From assembly GCA_035630615.1 (NCBI GenBank), contig DASQKI010000020.1:1-34554 (forward strand): 34,554 nucleotides of DNA, given 5' to 3'. How positions within the stretch are numbered: the first letter of the stretch is position 1; each line of letters begins with the position of its first letter. Shown here piece after piece: positions 1-6,459 of the stretch. Source of the DNA: DATFRX01 sp035630615 (GTDB lineage: Bacteria; Actinomycetota; Actinomycetes; Propionibacteriales; Nocardioidaceae). The notes below the pieces were generated by a model. That model ran no database searches. It was not told the DNA's origin and was given only the letters and a program-made list of their open reading frames with translations. The position numbers and the translations under genes were made by a program.

Positions 1-2
1 CC

Positions 3-83
3 TGTGAGCTGTCAGCGGCCTACGGGCTGCGGATGGACGACTGGCAGGAGGGCGTCCTCACTGACTGGCTGCGACGCCGGTCC
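3..83 (+). pseudogene. possible N-terminal scrap of a phage terminase large subunit
   Basis: Frame 3 from the window edge reads ELSAAYGLRMDDWQEGVLTD and then a WLRRR stretch. This resembles the start of actinophage terminase large subunits (a WQ..VL..WL pattern just before the ATPase motif). The expected following motif, VPRQNGKN-like, is not present in frame. From position 58 a convincing gene on the other strand takes over. I read it as a short remnant or a contig-edge join, not a working gene. The resemblance rests on about 25 residues and could be chance. Confidence 0.3.
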
Positions 84-186
84 ACCTGGTCACCAACTCG
101 GCGACCATGTTGGCGTTGTCGCCCGGCAACAGCTCGATTCCCAGCGTCATCACCAAGGTCCTCGGTTCCGGATTCTGTTGTGTCAT
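58..186 (-). CDS. small element protein, 42 aa, unknown
   Basis: This is a 42-residue reading frame starting MTQQNPEPRTLVMTLGIELL. Its ATG overlaps the stop codon of the upstream 83-aa gene (ATGA), and a GGGAG ribosome site lies 5 nt upstream. That start/stop overlap is repeated through the whole operon, which is the main reason to believe in this short gene. The composition is ordinary for a soluble protein: mixed hydrophobic and charged, with no membrane segment. I do not recognise the family. It is the last gene of the leftward operon visible here. Confidence 0.5.
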   Translation of the reverse strand: MTQQNPEPRTLVMTLGIELLPGDNANMVAELVTRWTGVAASQ

Positions 187-434
187 TTCGACTCCCGCTC
201 GACAAACCAGCGCCTCTTGTAGTGCGGCTGGCAGAGTCCGCGCGCGTAGGACGGCTTGTCGCACTCTGGCTCCGAGCAAGACCCGTCCTGCCAGTGGTAC
301 GGGCGGGTCTTGAGAAGACCCCGCCTCCACAGTCGGTAGTAGTGCTTCCGACAGAGCCCGCGCGCCATCGCGTCCTCGTCGCAGTAGTCCTGGGAGCAGA
401 TCGGCTTCGCCGCCTTGCGGATCTTCACGGTCAT
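183..434 (-). CDS. duplicated CxxxxC..GLCxxHY zinc-binding small protein, 83 aa
   Basis: The protein contains two copies of a Cys/His motif. The first is at about residues 13-34 (C-x4-C-x8-GLC-x2-HY) and the second at about 52-73 (C-x4-C-x7-GLC-x2-HY). Each could hold one zinc ion. Such repeats occur in small actinophage proteins and at the front of some phage HNH or endonuclease VII-like nucleases, but no nuclease domain follows here. It may be a stand-alone DNA- or RNA-binding adaptor; that is inference. The ATG overlaps the stop of the upstream 56-aa gene, and its own stop overlaps the start of the next gene, so translation is probably coupled. Confidence 0.75.
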   Translation of the reverse strand: MTVKIRKAAKPICSQDYCDEDAMARGLCRKHYYRLWRRGLLKTRPYHWQDGSCSEPECDKPSYARGLCQPHYKRRWFVERESK

Positions 435-601
435 CTCAGGACACCTTGCCCCGCCACAACCTGACGCTGTTCTTCGAAGAACATCGACAGAGCTTTAGAC
501 AGCTCTTGAAAGGCAGCAGGAAAACTCTCACTCTCGCAGTGTGTGTTTACCCGGCCCAGCCGACGATTAGATTGTAGAGCCTTTGTCAAGTCGGCGTTCA
601 T
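431..601 (-). CDS. small element protein, 56 aa, unknown
   Basis: This 56-residue frame starts MNADLTKALQSNRRLGRVNT and ends QVVAGQGVLR. Both ends overlap neighbours as ATGA: its start overlaps the stop of the helix-turn-helix gene, and its stop overlaps the start of the zinc-motif gene. A GGAG site lies 5 nt upstream. The second half (SFPAAFQELSKALSMFFEEQ) looks like an amphipathic helix and could make a small helical partner protein. I do not recognise the family. The gene is below usual length cut-offs and would be missed by routine ORF listing. Confidence 0.6.
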   Translation of the reverse strand: MNADLTKALQSNRRLGRVNTHCESESFPAAFQELSKALSMFFEEQRQVVAGQGVLR

Positions 602-1311
602 TTAGACTCCTCCAACAGCTCGCGATAAACGACCGCCGAGTACCGGAAACAATCACGAAGCTGTTTGCCCTCAGGCGATTCTGGATCGAACCTGGAATCC
701 TTCACGAGGTCCTGAGCGTCCACCGTGAGGCTGAAGAGCTTGTCGCCGGTTGTACTCACCCGCTTGGACCACGAGGTGCTCTTCGGCTTCGCGGACTTGT
801 CGGCCAGTTCTACGAGGTCGGGGATCGGCTTCGCCGCGTTCACGATCGGCTTGTCGCTGGACTCCGACTCGATGACGGGCTCCGACTTCGGCTCCGCCTT
901 GGCTTTCCTCACCGAACCGTCACGGCTGACTACAGTCTGTTCATCGACTGTCTCATCTGAGACAGTCGCCCCGGAGGCGGTGATGTCGCGAAGCACCGTG
1001 TCCTTGCCGACGCCGACGAGCGGTGCGATTGCCCGAGTGGACATCCCTCGCTGACGCAGGTCCACCACAAGCTCTTGGCGAGCGCTCCTGTCCGCCCATC
1101 CGGACCACATCCCGGAGAACTCCTCCGACAGGTACGCGGTCCACGATCGGTAGCCGAGCGCGAGATGCGCTTCCCCGTCCTGAGCTTGATCGAGGAGCTG
1201 GAGCAGTTTCTCCATGTCGTGGTTGATCGACGTTGCCACCGACTTGATGTCGTCGGTGATCTGTAGCGCTTCCATCTGACCCATCGGGTCAGCGGCGACC
1301 TCAAGTTCCAT
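598..1311 (-). CDS. helix-turn-helix DNA-binding protein of an actinophage-type element
   Basis: The protein is 237 aa. The first part contains a helical stretch with LALGYRSWTAYLSEEF, a motif I associate with DNA-binding and ParB-like proteins of actinobacterial phages and plasmids. A helix-turn-helix follows at about residues 88-113 (LRQRGMSTRAIAPLVGVGKD). A low-complexity Glu/Lys/Ser linker and a C-terminal helical segment complete it. I chose the ATG at 1311 over one 9 codons upstream because a GAGGGAG site sits 6-7 nt before it. It is probably a repressor, a partition protein or an early regulator; the sequence does not decide. The two inverted repeats at 1509-1602 are candidate binding sites. 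Confidence 0.75.
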   Translation of the reverse strand: MELEVAADPMGQMEALQITDDIKSVATSINHDMEKLLQLLDQAQDGEAHLALGYRSWTAYLSEEFSGMWSGWADRSARQELVVDLRQRGMSTRAIAPLVGVGKDTVLRDITASGATVSDETVDEQTVVSRDGSVRKAKAEPKSEPVIESESSDKPIVNAAKPIPDLVELADKSAKPKSTSWSKRVSTTGDKLFSLTVDAQDLVKDSRFDPESPEGKQLRDCFRYSAVVYRELLEESK

Positions 1312-1453
1312 CGTTTGACTCCCTCTTCCGAGATCCAAGGAGAACGACGAGACGATCCCGTTCTTCCTGAGTTAGGGGAGCGTCGTCTTCACCGTCAGCC
1401 CAGCCTGCTTCGAAGGCATCCTGGGAGGTTCGGATCAAGCTCATGAGGTTCAT
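1301..1453 (-). CDS. small element protein, 50 aa
   Basis: This 50-aa frame starts MNLMSLIRTS and includes AFEAGWADGEDDAPLTQEER followed by a helix rich in Leu, Val and Arg. The combination 'A(F/Y)..GW..G....PLT..Q' is common in very small actinophage proteins of unknown function. An AGGTG site lies about 4 nt before the ATG; a second ATG 9 nt later is an alternative start. The 3' end overlaps the start of the helix-turn-helix gene by 11 bases, so it appears to be the first gene of the operon. Confidence 0.55.
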   Translation of the reverse strand: MNLMSLIRTSQDAFEAGWADGEDDAPLTQEERDRLVVLLGSRKRESNDGT

Positions 1454-1487
1454 CGAACACCTACGTCATGAGCGAAACAATCTAGGC

Positions 1488-1493
1488 ATTATC
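1488..1493 (-). promoter_or_regulatory. candidate -10 box for the leftward element operon
   Basis: The leftward strand reads GATAAT about 35 bases before the first ATG of the operon. No clear -35 hexamer is present. The operator-like repeat at 1509-1526 lies just upstream, where a bound repressor would cover the -35 region. Confidence 0.3.
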
Positions 1494-1508
1494 GGAAGGC
1501 CGACGTTT

Positions 1509-1526
1509 GGTTGACGGTCGTCAACT
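1509..1526. promoter_or_regulatory. operator-like inverted repeat 1
   Basis: GGTTGAC, a 4-base spacer (GGTC), then GTCAACT. The inner six bases of each arm pair perfectly. It sits upstream of the five-gene element operon. A second site with the same left arm and spacer length lies about 75 bp away, which argues for a dimeric repressor. Confidence 0.45.
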
Positions 1527-1584
1527 ACATTTCCTAGGCTTCCAAATCGCCCATTCAATTTGACCTGGAACTTTCAATTCCGTT

Positions 1585-1602
1585 GGTTGACTTAGGGCAA
1601 CC
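1585..1602. promoter_or_regulatory. operator-like inverted repeat 2
   Basis: GGTTGAC, a 4-base spacer (TTAG), then GGCAACC: six of seven arm positions pair. The left arm is identical to that of the repeat at 1509-1526, and both are preceded by TT. It lies just past the integrase stop codon, in the stretch between the integrase and the element operon. Confidence 0.4.
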
Positions 1603-1613
1603 CAGAACTTTCT

Positions 1614-3041
1614 TTAGCGCCGTCTCTCCATGCGGACAGCGCTCTCATCGAAGCCGGGTCCGCGCTTCATCGTCGGCTTGACGATCACGCGAAACAACGC
1701 CTTCACGACCACCGACTTCACGTCGATCGCCGTGTCATCCCACTGCTCCTTCGTGAACCCCGCTGCCTGGATGACCGCCCTCTCCTCAACCGTCCGGGCG
1801 ATCCTCTCGCGAAGCTCCTCGATCCTCTTGTCGAAGGACTCCATCGCCCTCACGATCACGTCGGCGCTGAGCGTCGGATGGTCAGCGAGATTCTCCAGAT
1901 GCTCCTTCGCGTCCGCCTTGCGCTGTTGCAACAAGGCGATCTCAGCTCCGAGGCCAGGATCGCTGGCGACGTTGCTCAGCTCCTCGATCAGCCTTGGGTC
2001 GTTGAGTAGATGTAGGACTCGACCCACGACATAGGCGTCAAGGCGCTCGACATTCCGAGCGACCTTGCGACACTCGTGGCAGTAATAGAGCCGAGCCGTC
2101 TTGCGGTTCTTGCCACCGCTCGGCTTACATCGAAGCGTTGAGCCGCACTCACTACATTCGGCGACTCCAGTGAGGAGATAGCGCCTCGCTCGACCTGGGT
2201 ACGGATTCTCGATCGCCCGGCGTTCCATCAAGGCGTTGACCGCTTCCCACTGGTCCTCGCTAATGATCCCGGGCCACTCCGCGTCATAGAGCTGACCCTC
2301 GTACGAGATCAGTCCGGCGATCCTCGGGCTCTTCAGCAAGTTCTGGAGACTCTTCGAGGTCCAGCGGTTGCCCTGGGAGGTCACAGACACCTCGTTGAGC
2401 CACCGAACGACGCTGGCTTGGGTCTGACCACCCAGGAGCCTTTCCACGGCCTCACGGAGGAACTGAGCCTCTTCTGGCACCAGCTTCGTCGTGTCGTAGG
2501 TCGGCTGTCCCGTACGCCCGGTCTCCCCGGTCGGAACTCCGAAACCGTACGGCCTCTTTCCGCCTCCGATGGCCTCGCCCTTCTCTGCCTTCTGCTGATT
2601 CGCTGCCTTCTGCCTGGCGCTCTTGCGCTCGACCTCGCCCCGAGCCACCGAGGCGAGAATACGACCCACGAGTCTGCCGCCGTCGTTCGACAGATCGAGG
2701 TCGCCGGAGACCGTCGCGATCTTGACCTTGGTGCGCTCGGCCAGCTCGATGATCTGCTCCAGCTCGGTGAGCTTCCGGGTCAGCCGGTCAACATGCCAGG
2801 CCACGATGACCTCGGCGTCGCCGCGCTCGACCATCTCCATCATCGCCTTGTACTTCGGCCTCGTGCCGTTGGTCGCGGACGTGTCGTTCTCGGTGAAGAC
2901 CCGGACCACGCTCCATCCCCGGCGAGCGCACAGCTCCTCGCAAGCGGAGAGCTGGCGATCTACAGCCGCGCCCTCTCCCGTCTTGTCCTGGGACTGGCGG
3001 AGGTAGATCACGGCTCGGGTGTTTTGCGGATCGGCTGCCAT
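1614..3041 (-). CDS. int: large serine integrase (site-specific recombinase)
   Basis: This 475-aa protein catalyses integration and excision of the element through a serine-DNA covalent intermediate. The N-terminal resolvase domain (about 1-150) has YLRQSQDKTGEG with the catalytic Ser17, and the conserved arginines in HVDRLTRK and ARGEVERKSAR. A recombinase domain follows (GKRPYGFGVP onward), then a zinc ribbon at about 295-325 (CSECG and CHEC pairs), then a coiled-coil stretch (about 370-440) typical of this class. It is within the usual 450-600 aa range. The start codon lies directly at the chromosome junction, as expected for an integrase next to its own attachment site. Directional excision would need a small partner, not recognised here. 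Confidence 0.95.
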   Translation of the reverse strand: MAADPQNTRAVIYLRQSQDKTGEGAAVDRQLSACEELCARRGWSVVRVFTENDTSATNGTRPKYKAMMEMVERGDAEVIVAWHVDRLTRKLTELEQIIELAERTKVKIATVSGDLDLSNDGGRLVGRILASVARGEVERKSARQKAANQQKAEKGEAIGGGKRPYGFGVPTGETGRTGQPTYDTTKLVPEEAQFLREAVERLLGGQTQASVVRWLNEVSVTSQGNRWTSKSLQNLLKSPRIAGLISYEGQLYDAEWPGIISEDQWEAVNALMERRAIENPYPGRARRYLLTGVAECSECGSTLRCKPSGGKNRKTARLYYCHECRKVARNVERLDAYVVGRVLHLLNDPRLIEELSNVASDPGLGAEIALLQQRKADAKEHLENLADHPTLSADVIVRAMESFDKRIEELRERIARTVEERAVIQAAGFTKEQWDDTAIDVKSVVVKALFRVIVKPTMKRGPGFDESAVRMERRR

Positions 3042-3076
3042 ATGGCTAGTATAGGGGTGTACTTGGTAGTTGGAGA
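3042..3076. other. element/chromosome junction (attachment site) inside tadA
   Basis: To the left is the integrase start codon; to the right is tadA coding sequence, recognisable from DLLAALNTGHEGG (codons from about 3069). In TadA/CpaF proteins this stretch normally follows a conserved region ending in a glycine and an acidic residue. The short stretch VYLVVG just before it (3057-3068) could belong to either side, so the crossover lies in this interval. The exact core cannot be fixed without the other end of the element or an empty site. Confidence 0.6.
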
Positions 3077-3410
3077 CCTACTCGCAGCCCTCAACACCGG
3101 ACACGAGGGCGGCTGCGGCACCGTCCACGCCAACTCCGCCGCCGAGCTACCGGCCCGGATGGAGGCGCTCGGCGTCGCGGCCGGCCTGAGCCGCGCCGCG
3201 TTGCACAGCCAGCTCGCCGCCGCCGTCGACGTGGTCGTCCATCTCGTACGGCGGCGCGAAGGCATCCGCTACGTTCGCGAGCTGGCAGTCCTGCGACCCG
3301 GGCCCGACGGACTCGTCCACGCCGAGTCGGCCGTCGTCTTCACACCGGACGGCTCGACGCGACATGGCGCCGGCGCCGCCCGACTCGACGCGATCCTGGG
3401 CGGCATCTGA
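3042..3410 (+). pseudogene. tadA: 3' fragment of tadA/cpaF (type II/IV secretion ATPase)
   Basis: The readable protein is about 120 aa and begins, after a few element-derived residues, with DLLAALNTGHEGGCGTVHAN. This is the conserved segment with the His box that follows Walker B in TadA/CpaF pilus ATPases; the ordinary C-terminus follows. The ATPase core (Walker A and B) is missing and presumably lies beyond the other end of the inserted element. An ATG at 3042 is in frame, so the fragment may still be translated as a stub, coupled to tadB through the TGATG overlap at 3408-3412. Without the ATPase core it cannot power pilus assembly. Confidence 0.88.
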
Positions 3411-4210
3411 TGGACGTCGCCGTGCCGACGGTCGCGGCCAGCATCGCCGCCATGCTCCTCGTGCCCGACGACGGTCGGGCCGCGGTCGCGCGGCTGACCG
3501 GACAGGCGCCGATCGGCCGGTGGCCACAATGGGTCTTTCTCCTCCTCGCCGTCGTCGGAGCCGCCGCCCTGCTCCCGGCGGTCCGGCCGGCGCCGCACCA
3601 CGTCGTCGTAGCCGCCACCGCTGCAGGGGTCGTCGGCGTCGGGGCCGTCCTCCTACGGCGCGGCCGTCGACGAGCCAGCCGGGCGGTCGCCCGCCGGCGC
3701 GTTGTCGACATGTGCGACGCGCTGGTCGCCGAACTGCACGCCGGTCAACCGCCAGGCCAAGCATTGGCCTGGGTGGCCAGATCGTGGCCCGACCTCGAAG
3801 CGGCGAGCGCCGTGGCCCGGCTGGGCGGAGACGTTCCGGCCGCCCTGCGCCAGGCCGCACAGCTTCCAGGCGTCGAGCCGGTCGGCCAGATCGCCGTCGG
3901 GTGGGACGTCGCGCATCGCTCCGGCGCCCGGCTCTCCGACGTCCTCGACCGGTTGTCGCGTGCGCTGCGTGACGATGACGACGTTCGACGCGAGGTCTCG
4001 GCATCGCTCGGTCCGACCCGGGCGACGGGGCGGCTGCTCGCGATCCTCCCGGTCTTCGGGCTCGGCCTCGGATATTCGATGGGCGCCGACCCGCTCGCCG
4101 TCCTGCTGGGCACCACCTTCGGCTCGCTGTCTCTTGCGGCTGGTGCCGCGCTCGCTGTCGGCGGCCTGTTGTGGATCGACCGGATCGCTGATCGCGCCGA
4201 GACATGCTGA
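3410..4210 (+). CDS. tadB: TadB-like pilus assembly membrane protein
   Basis: This 266-aa protein has two N-terminal hydrophobic segments (about 10-20 and 42-65), a type II secretion F-like domain (about 100-215, including ELHAGQPPGQALAWVA and DVAHRSGARLSDVLDRLSRA), and two C-terminal membrane helices. TadB and TadC form the inner-membrane platform that the TadA ATPase drives during Flp pilus assembly. The start overlaps the tadA stop as TGATG. The 3' end overlaps the start of the next gene. Length and order match actinobacterial tad clusters. With tadA broken, the platform has no recognisable motor in this window. Confidence 0.88.
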   Translation: MDVAVPTVAASIAAMLLVPDDGRAAVARLTGQAPIGRWPQWVFLLLAVVGAAALLPAVRPAPHHVVVAATAAGVVGVGAVLLRRGRRRASRAVARRRVVDMCDALVAELHAGQPPGQALAWVARSWPDLEAASAVARLGGDVPAALRQAAQLPGVEPVGQIAVGWDVAHRSGARLSDVLDRLSRALRDDDDVRREVSASLGPTRATGRLLAILPVFGLGLGYSMGADPLAVLLGTTFGSLSLAAGAALAVGGLLWIDRIADRAETC

Positions 4211-4929
4211 TTCTCGCGATCGTGGCGGCTGCGGTGGCCGCTGCCCTCGCGGTGACGCCCGCGCCCCGGTGGCCTCGATCGCCGAATTCGCCGGGCCGAC
4301 CAGTTTCGGCGCGTCGACTCGCCGGCCCTGGATGGCCGACGTCACCGTGGCTGGCGGCCGGGCTCGGGGGATTCGCCGCCGCTCAGCTCGTGGGCGGCCT
4401 GCTGGGCCTGCTGGTCGGCGGCGCTGTCGCGGTCGGTGTCCGACGGTGGGTGGCTGCCGCCGAGCCCGCTTCCGAACGCCGTCGGCGCGCCGAGCTCGAG
4501 CGCGACCTTCCACTCGCCGTCGACCTCCTCGTGGCCTGCGTGTCGGCCGGGCAAGCACCGACGGCGGCGCTCGGCGCGATCGCCGATGCCCTACCGGGCC
4601 CGCTTGGCGACCGGCTGCGGACGACCGCGGCGCGCCTGGCGCTCGGCGCCGATCCCGAGACGGTGTGGCGAGACCTTGCCACCGATCCCACGCTCGCGCC
4701 GTTGGGCCAAACGCTGGCCCGATCCGCCCGTACCGGCGCGTCGATCACCAAGGCCCTTTCACGCTGCGCCGATGACCTGCGTCGGCAACGCCGGGCTCGG
4801 GCCGAGACCGTCGCGAGGAGCGTCGGCGTCCGCGCGGCCGCGCCCTTGGGGGCCTGCTTTCTCCCCGCGTTCCTGCTGATCGGGGTCGTGCCCACGGTCG
4901 TCGGCGCCTTCGGCGCACTCGCCGGCTAG
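4204..4929 (+). CDS. tadC: TadC-like pilus assembly membrane protein
   Basis: This 241-aa protein has an N-terminal hydrophobic stretch, two central membrane segments, and a T2SSF-type domain with LAVDLLVACVSAGQAPTAAL at about residues 99-118. A final membrane helix reads LGACFLPAFLLIGVVPTVVG. It pairs with TadB as the second platform protein of the Tad machine. The ATG at 4204 lies inside the last codons of tadB, so the two are translationally coupled. Confidence 0.86.
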   Translation: MLILAIVAAAVAAALAVTPAPRWPRSPNSPGRPVSARRLAGPGWPTSPWLAAGLGGFAAAQLVGGLLGLLVGGAVAVGVRRWVAAAEPASERRRRAELERDLPLAVDLLVACVSAGQAPTAALGAIADALPGPLGDRLRTTAARLALGADPETVWRDLATDPTLAPLGQTLARSARTGASITKALSRCADDLRRQRRARAETVARSVGVRAAAPLGACFLPAFLLIGVVPTVVGAFGALAG

Positions 4930-5168
4930 CGCATCCGTCGTCGTTCGCGCGTCGCAAGCTGCGCAGCGCCCGCAGCAGGTCGATCTGGCGAGGACCGGCC
5001 AACCTACGTCGACGTCGCGCCCGCTTGGTCGTTGTCCACACCGGTCTCCTCGGGCGGGTTATCCCCAGATCGTCGCGGACGCCGTCCTCGCCCTTCGCCC
5101 AAACACAGAGTTGGGGCGACACAGGTGACGCCATGTCGACGGCGTCGCCGGGGACGAAGGAGAAAGTC
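4930..5168. other. tadC-to-pilin intergenic region
   Basis: No gene is convincing in these 239 bases. The region holds two DnaA-box-like nonamers at 5032-5067 (annotated separately) and an AAGGAG-type ribosome site just before the pilin-like gene. An in-frame ATG at 5133 could extend that gene by 12 codons. Confidence 0.5.
5032..5067 (+). promoter_or_regulatory. pair of DnaA-box-like nonamers
   Basis: TTGTCCACA at 5032-5040 is an actinobacterial DnaA-box form. TTATCCCCA at 5059-5067 differs by one base from TTATCCACA. Both face the same way and are 27 bp apart, upstream of the pilin-like gene. No dnaA, dnaN or long box cluster is near, so this is not an origin. If real, it would be a DnaA-regulated promoter or a titration site. 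Confidence 0.3.
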
Positions 5169-5348
5169 ATGACACGACACAAGAGCCGGCGTCGGAGCGA
5201 CGACGGCATGACGACCTCGGAATACGCCGTGGGCACTGTCGGCGCTTGCAGCATCGCCGCGATCCTCTACCAGTTGGCGCACAGCGACTGGTTCACCGGT
5301 CGGCTCCAGGACATCTTCGAGGGCATCGCCGGAGAGCTGCCATTCTGA
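5169..5348 (+). CDS. DUF4244-type Flp pilin-like small protein
   Basis: This 59-aa protein has a basic N-terminus (MTRHKSRRRSDDG), then MTTSEYAVGTVGACSIAAIL: a glycine, a TxEY signature and one hydrophobic helix. This is the layout of actinobacterial Flp-like subunits (DUF4244) encoded next to tadC. Prepilin peptidase would be expected to cut after the glycine; that is inference from the family. The ATG at 5169 has GGAG about 7-8 nt upstream and was preferred over the one at 5133. It is likely the major pilin or a pilin-like subunit of this Tad system. Confidence 0.85.
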   Translation: MTRHKSRRRSDDGMTTSEYAVGTVGACSIAAILYQLAHSDWFTGRLQDIFEGIAGELPF

Positions 5349-5368
5349 GCCGCCGCCGCGAGTCGGGC

Positions 5369-5710
5369 ATGGTGACCGCCGAGGCGGCGATGGTGATCCC
5401 CGTTCTGCTTCTCGTCACGGTCGCGCTGGCCTGGCTGGTGACGCTCGGGATCGCCCAGGTCCGTTGCGTCGACGCCGCGCGCGAGGGCGCTCGGCTCGCG
5501 GCTCGAGGCGAGCCGGCTGGCGTTGTGACGGCGGCCGTGCAGCGGGCCGGGCCGGCCGCTGCCCACGCGACCGTCGACGAGTCGGGCGATCACGTGACCG
5601 TCTCCGTCGAGGCGGCGGTGGTGCCCGACGTGCCGCTGCTGGATCACCTTCCAGCCGTCACCCTGCGCGCCGATGCCACGACGACCGCCGAAGATGTCGA
5701 TGCGTCGTAG
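5369..5710 (+). CDS. TadE-like pseudopilin
   Basis: The protein is about 113 aa from the ATG at 5369. It begins MVTAEAAMVIPVLLLVTVAL, a TadE-type leader/helix with a single membrane segment, followed by the conserved cysteine/aspartate stretch VRCVDAAREGARLAARGE. An arginine-rich stretch (SRRRESG) precedes the ATG in frame, as expected for a prepilin-type leader. Translation may therefore start at a rare codon (ATT or CTG near 5342-5345) overlapping the stop of the pilin-like gene. TadE proteins are minor pseudopilins of the Tad machine. The 3' end overlaps the next gene. Confidence 0.8.
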   Translation: MVTAEAAMVIPVLLLVTVALAWLVTLGIAQVRCVDAAREGARLAARGEPAGVVTAAVQRAGPAAAHATVDESGDHVTVSVEAAVVPDVPLLDHLPAVTLRADATTTAEDVDAS

Positions 5711-6065
5711 ACACCGATCCGAGTCGGGCATCGCCACGCTGTGGGGTCTGGCGATCATCGGGATCCTGGTGTTGTTCGCGGCGGTTTCAGCCGGGGTCGT
5801 CAGCCTGGTCGGAGCGCGACACCAGGCCGAGACCGCCGCCGATCTGGCCGCGCTCGCCGGCGCGCAGTCGGTAGCCGACGGCGATGGCGACCCGTGCCAA
5901 GTGGCCGGTCGGGTCGCCGTCGCCAACGGCGGTCGGTTGGTGCGATGTGCCGTCGACGGTGACATCGTCGAGGTCCGGGTCGAGGTCGAGTCGCCGCAGT
6001 TGCTCGGCCACGCCTGGACGCTCAGCGGGCGCGCCCGCGCCGGACCCGCGGGGTCGACCCCATGA
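5694..6065 (+). CDS. Rv3654c-family TadE/TadG-like protein
   Basis: The protein is about 123 aa, with a basic start, then SGIATLWGLAIIGILVLFAA as one membrane helix, and then RHQAETAADLAALAGAQ. That last motif is the hallmark of the small TadE/G-like proteins found next to the DECH helicase in actinobacteria. An external domain with two cysteines (CQVAGR and VRCAVDG) follows and may form a disulfide. Starts at 5694 and 5700 are both possible; both lie inside the end of the TadE gene. It is probably a minor pilus or cell-envelope component. It is the last gene of the rightward tad operon. Confidence 0.82.
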   Translation: MSMRRRHRSESGIATLWGLAIIGILVLFAAVSAGVVSLVGARHQAETAADLAALAGAQSVADGDGDPCQVAGRVAVANGGRLVRCAVDGDIVEVRVEVESPQLLGHAWTLSGRARAGPAGSTP

Positions 6066-6097
6066 CACGTCGATGCCCCACCGTCCAAGTCGACCCG

Positions 6098-6451
6098 TCA
6101 GTCGTGGGGCGTCGAGTCGAAGTGGTCGCGCTCGTCCCAGTCATCTCGATCCGACTGGACCGTTTGGTCGTCGCGGTCATGGCGGCGATCGGATGTCGAC
6201 GTGGACACTGTCTCCCGGAGTTCGCGAAGCTCGCGACGACGCCGTCGGCTTCGCCGCCAGCCGATCGCGATGATCCGGAGAGCGACCACGGCGCCGAGCG
6301 CACACAAGGCGCCGGTGGCGAACTGCCAGCGTTCGGTGGTCTCGAGGTCGAAGCCGAGCAGGTTGACGACGGCGGGATCGTTGCCGGCCGCCACGGTGAA
6401 TCCCCCGATGATCCCCACCGCCAGCAGCATGAACAGACCGAACGCGATCAT
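6098..6451 (-). CDS. small two-helix membrane protein, LapA-like layout
   Basis: The protein is about 117 aa from the ATG at 6451 (GAGG about 6 nt upstream). A GTG at 6463 that overlaps the helicase stop is an alternative start. Helix one is at about 1-23 (MIAFGLFMLLAVGIIGGFTV) and helix two at about 45-65 (FATGALCALGAVVALRIIAI). A basic arginine cluster and an acidic, charged cytoplasmic tail follow. The layout (short loop, second helix, RRxRR then a Glu/Leu helix) resembles LapA/DUF1049 proteins, but I would not assign it firmly. It lies directly after the helicase gene and is probably co-transcribed with it. Confidence 0.65.
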   Translation of the reverse strand: MIAFGLFMLLAVGIIGGFTVAAGNDPAVVNLLGFDLETTERWQFATGALCALGAVVALRIIAIGWRRSRRRRRELRELRETVSTSTSDRRHDRDDQTVQSDRDDWDERDHFDSTPHD

Positions 6452-6459
6452 CGAGGTCC

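Noticed and set aside
33..464. Long rightward open frame over the left edge
   Set aside because: It runs antisense to two well-supported small genes with ribosome sites; only its first 25 codons look like protein (the terminase-like scrap).
3147..4558. Long arginine/proline-rich leftward frames opposite tadA-tadC
   Set aside because: They are the shadow expected in very GC-rich coding sequence; no ribosome site or family resemblance.
5032..5067. Replication origin
   Set aside because: Only two boxes, no AT-rich unwinding stretch and no dnaA/dnaN nearby.
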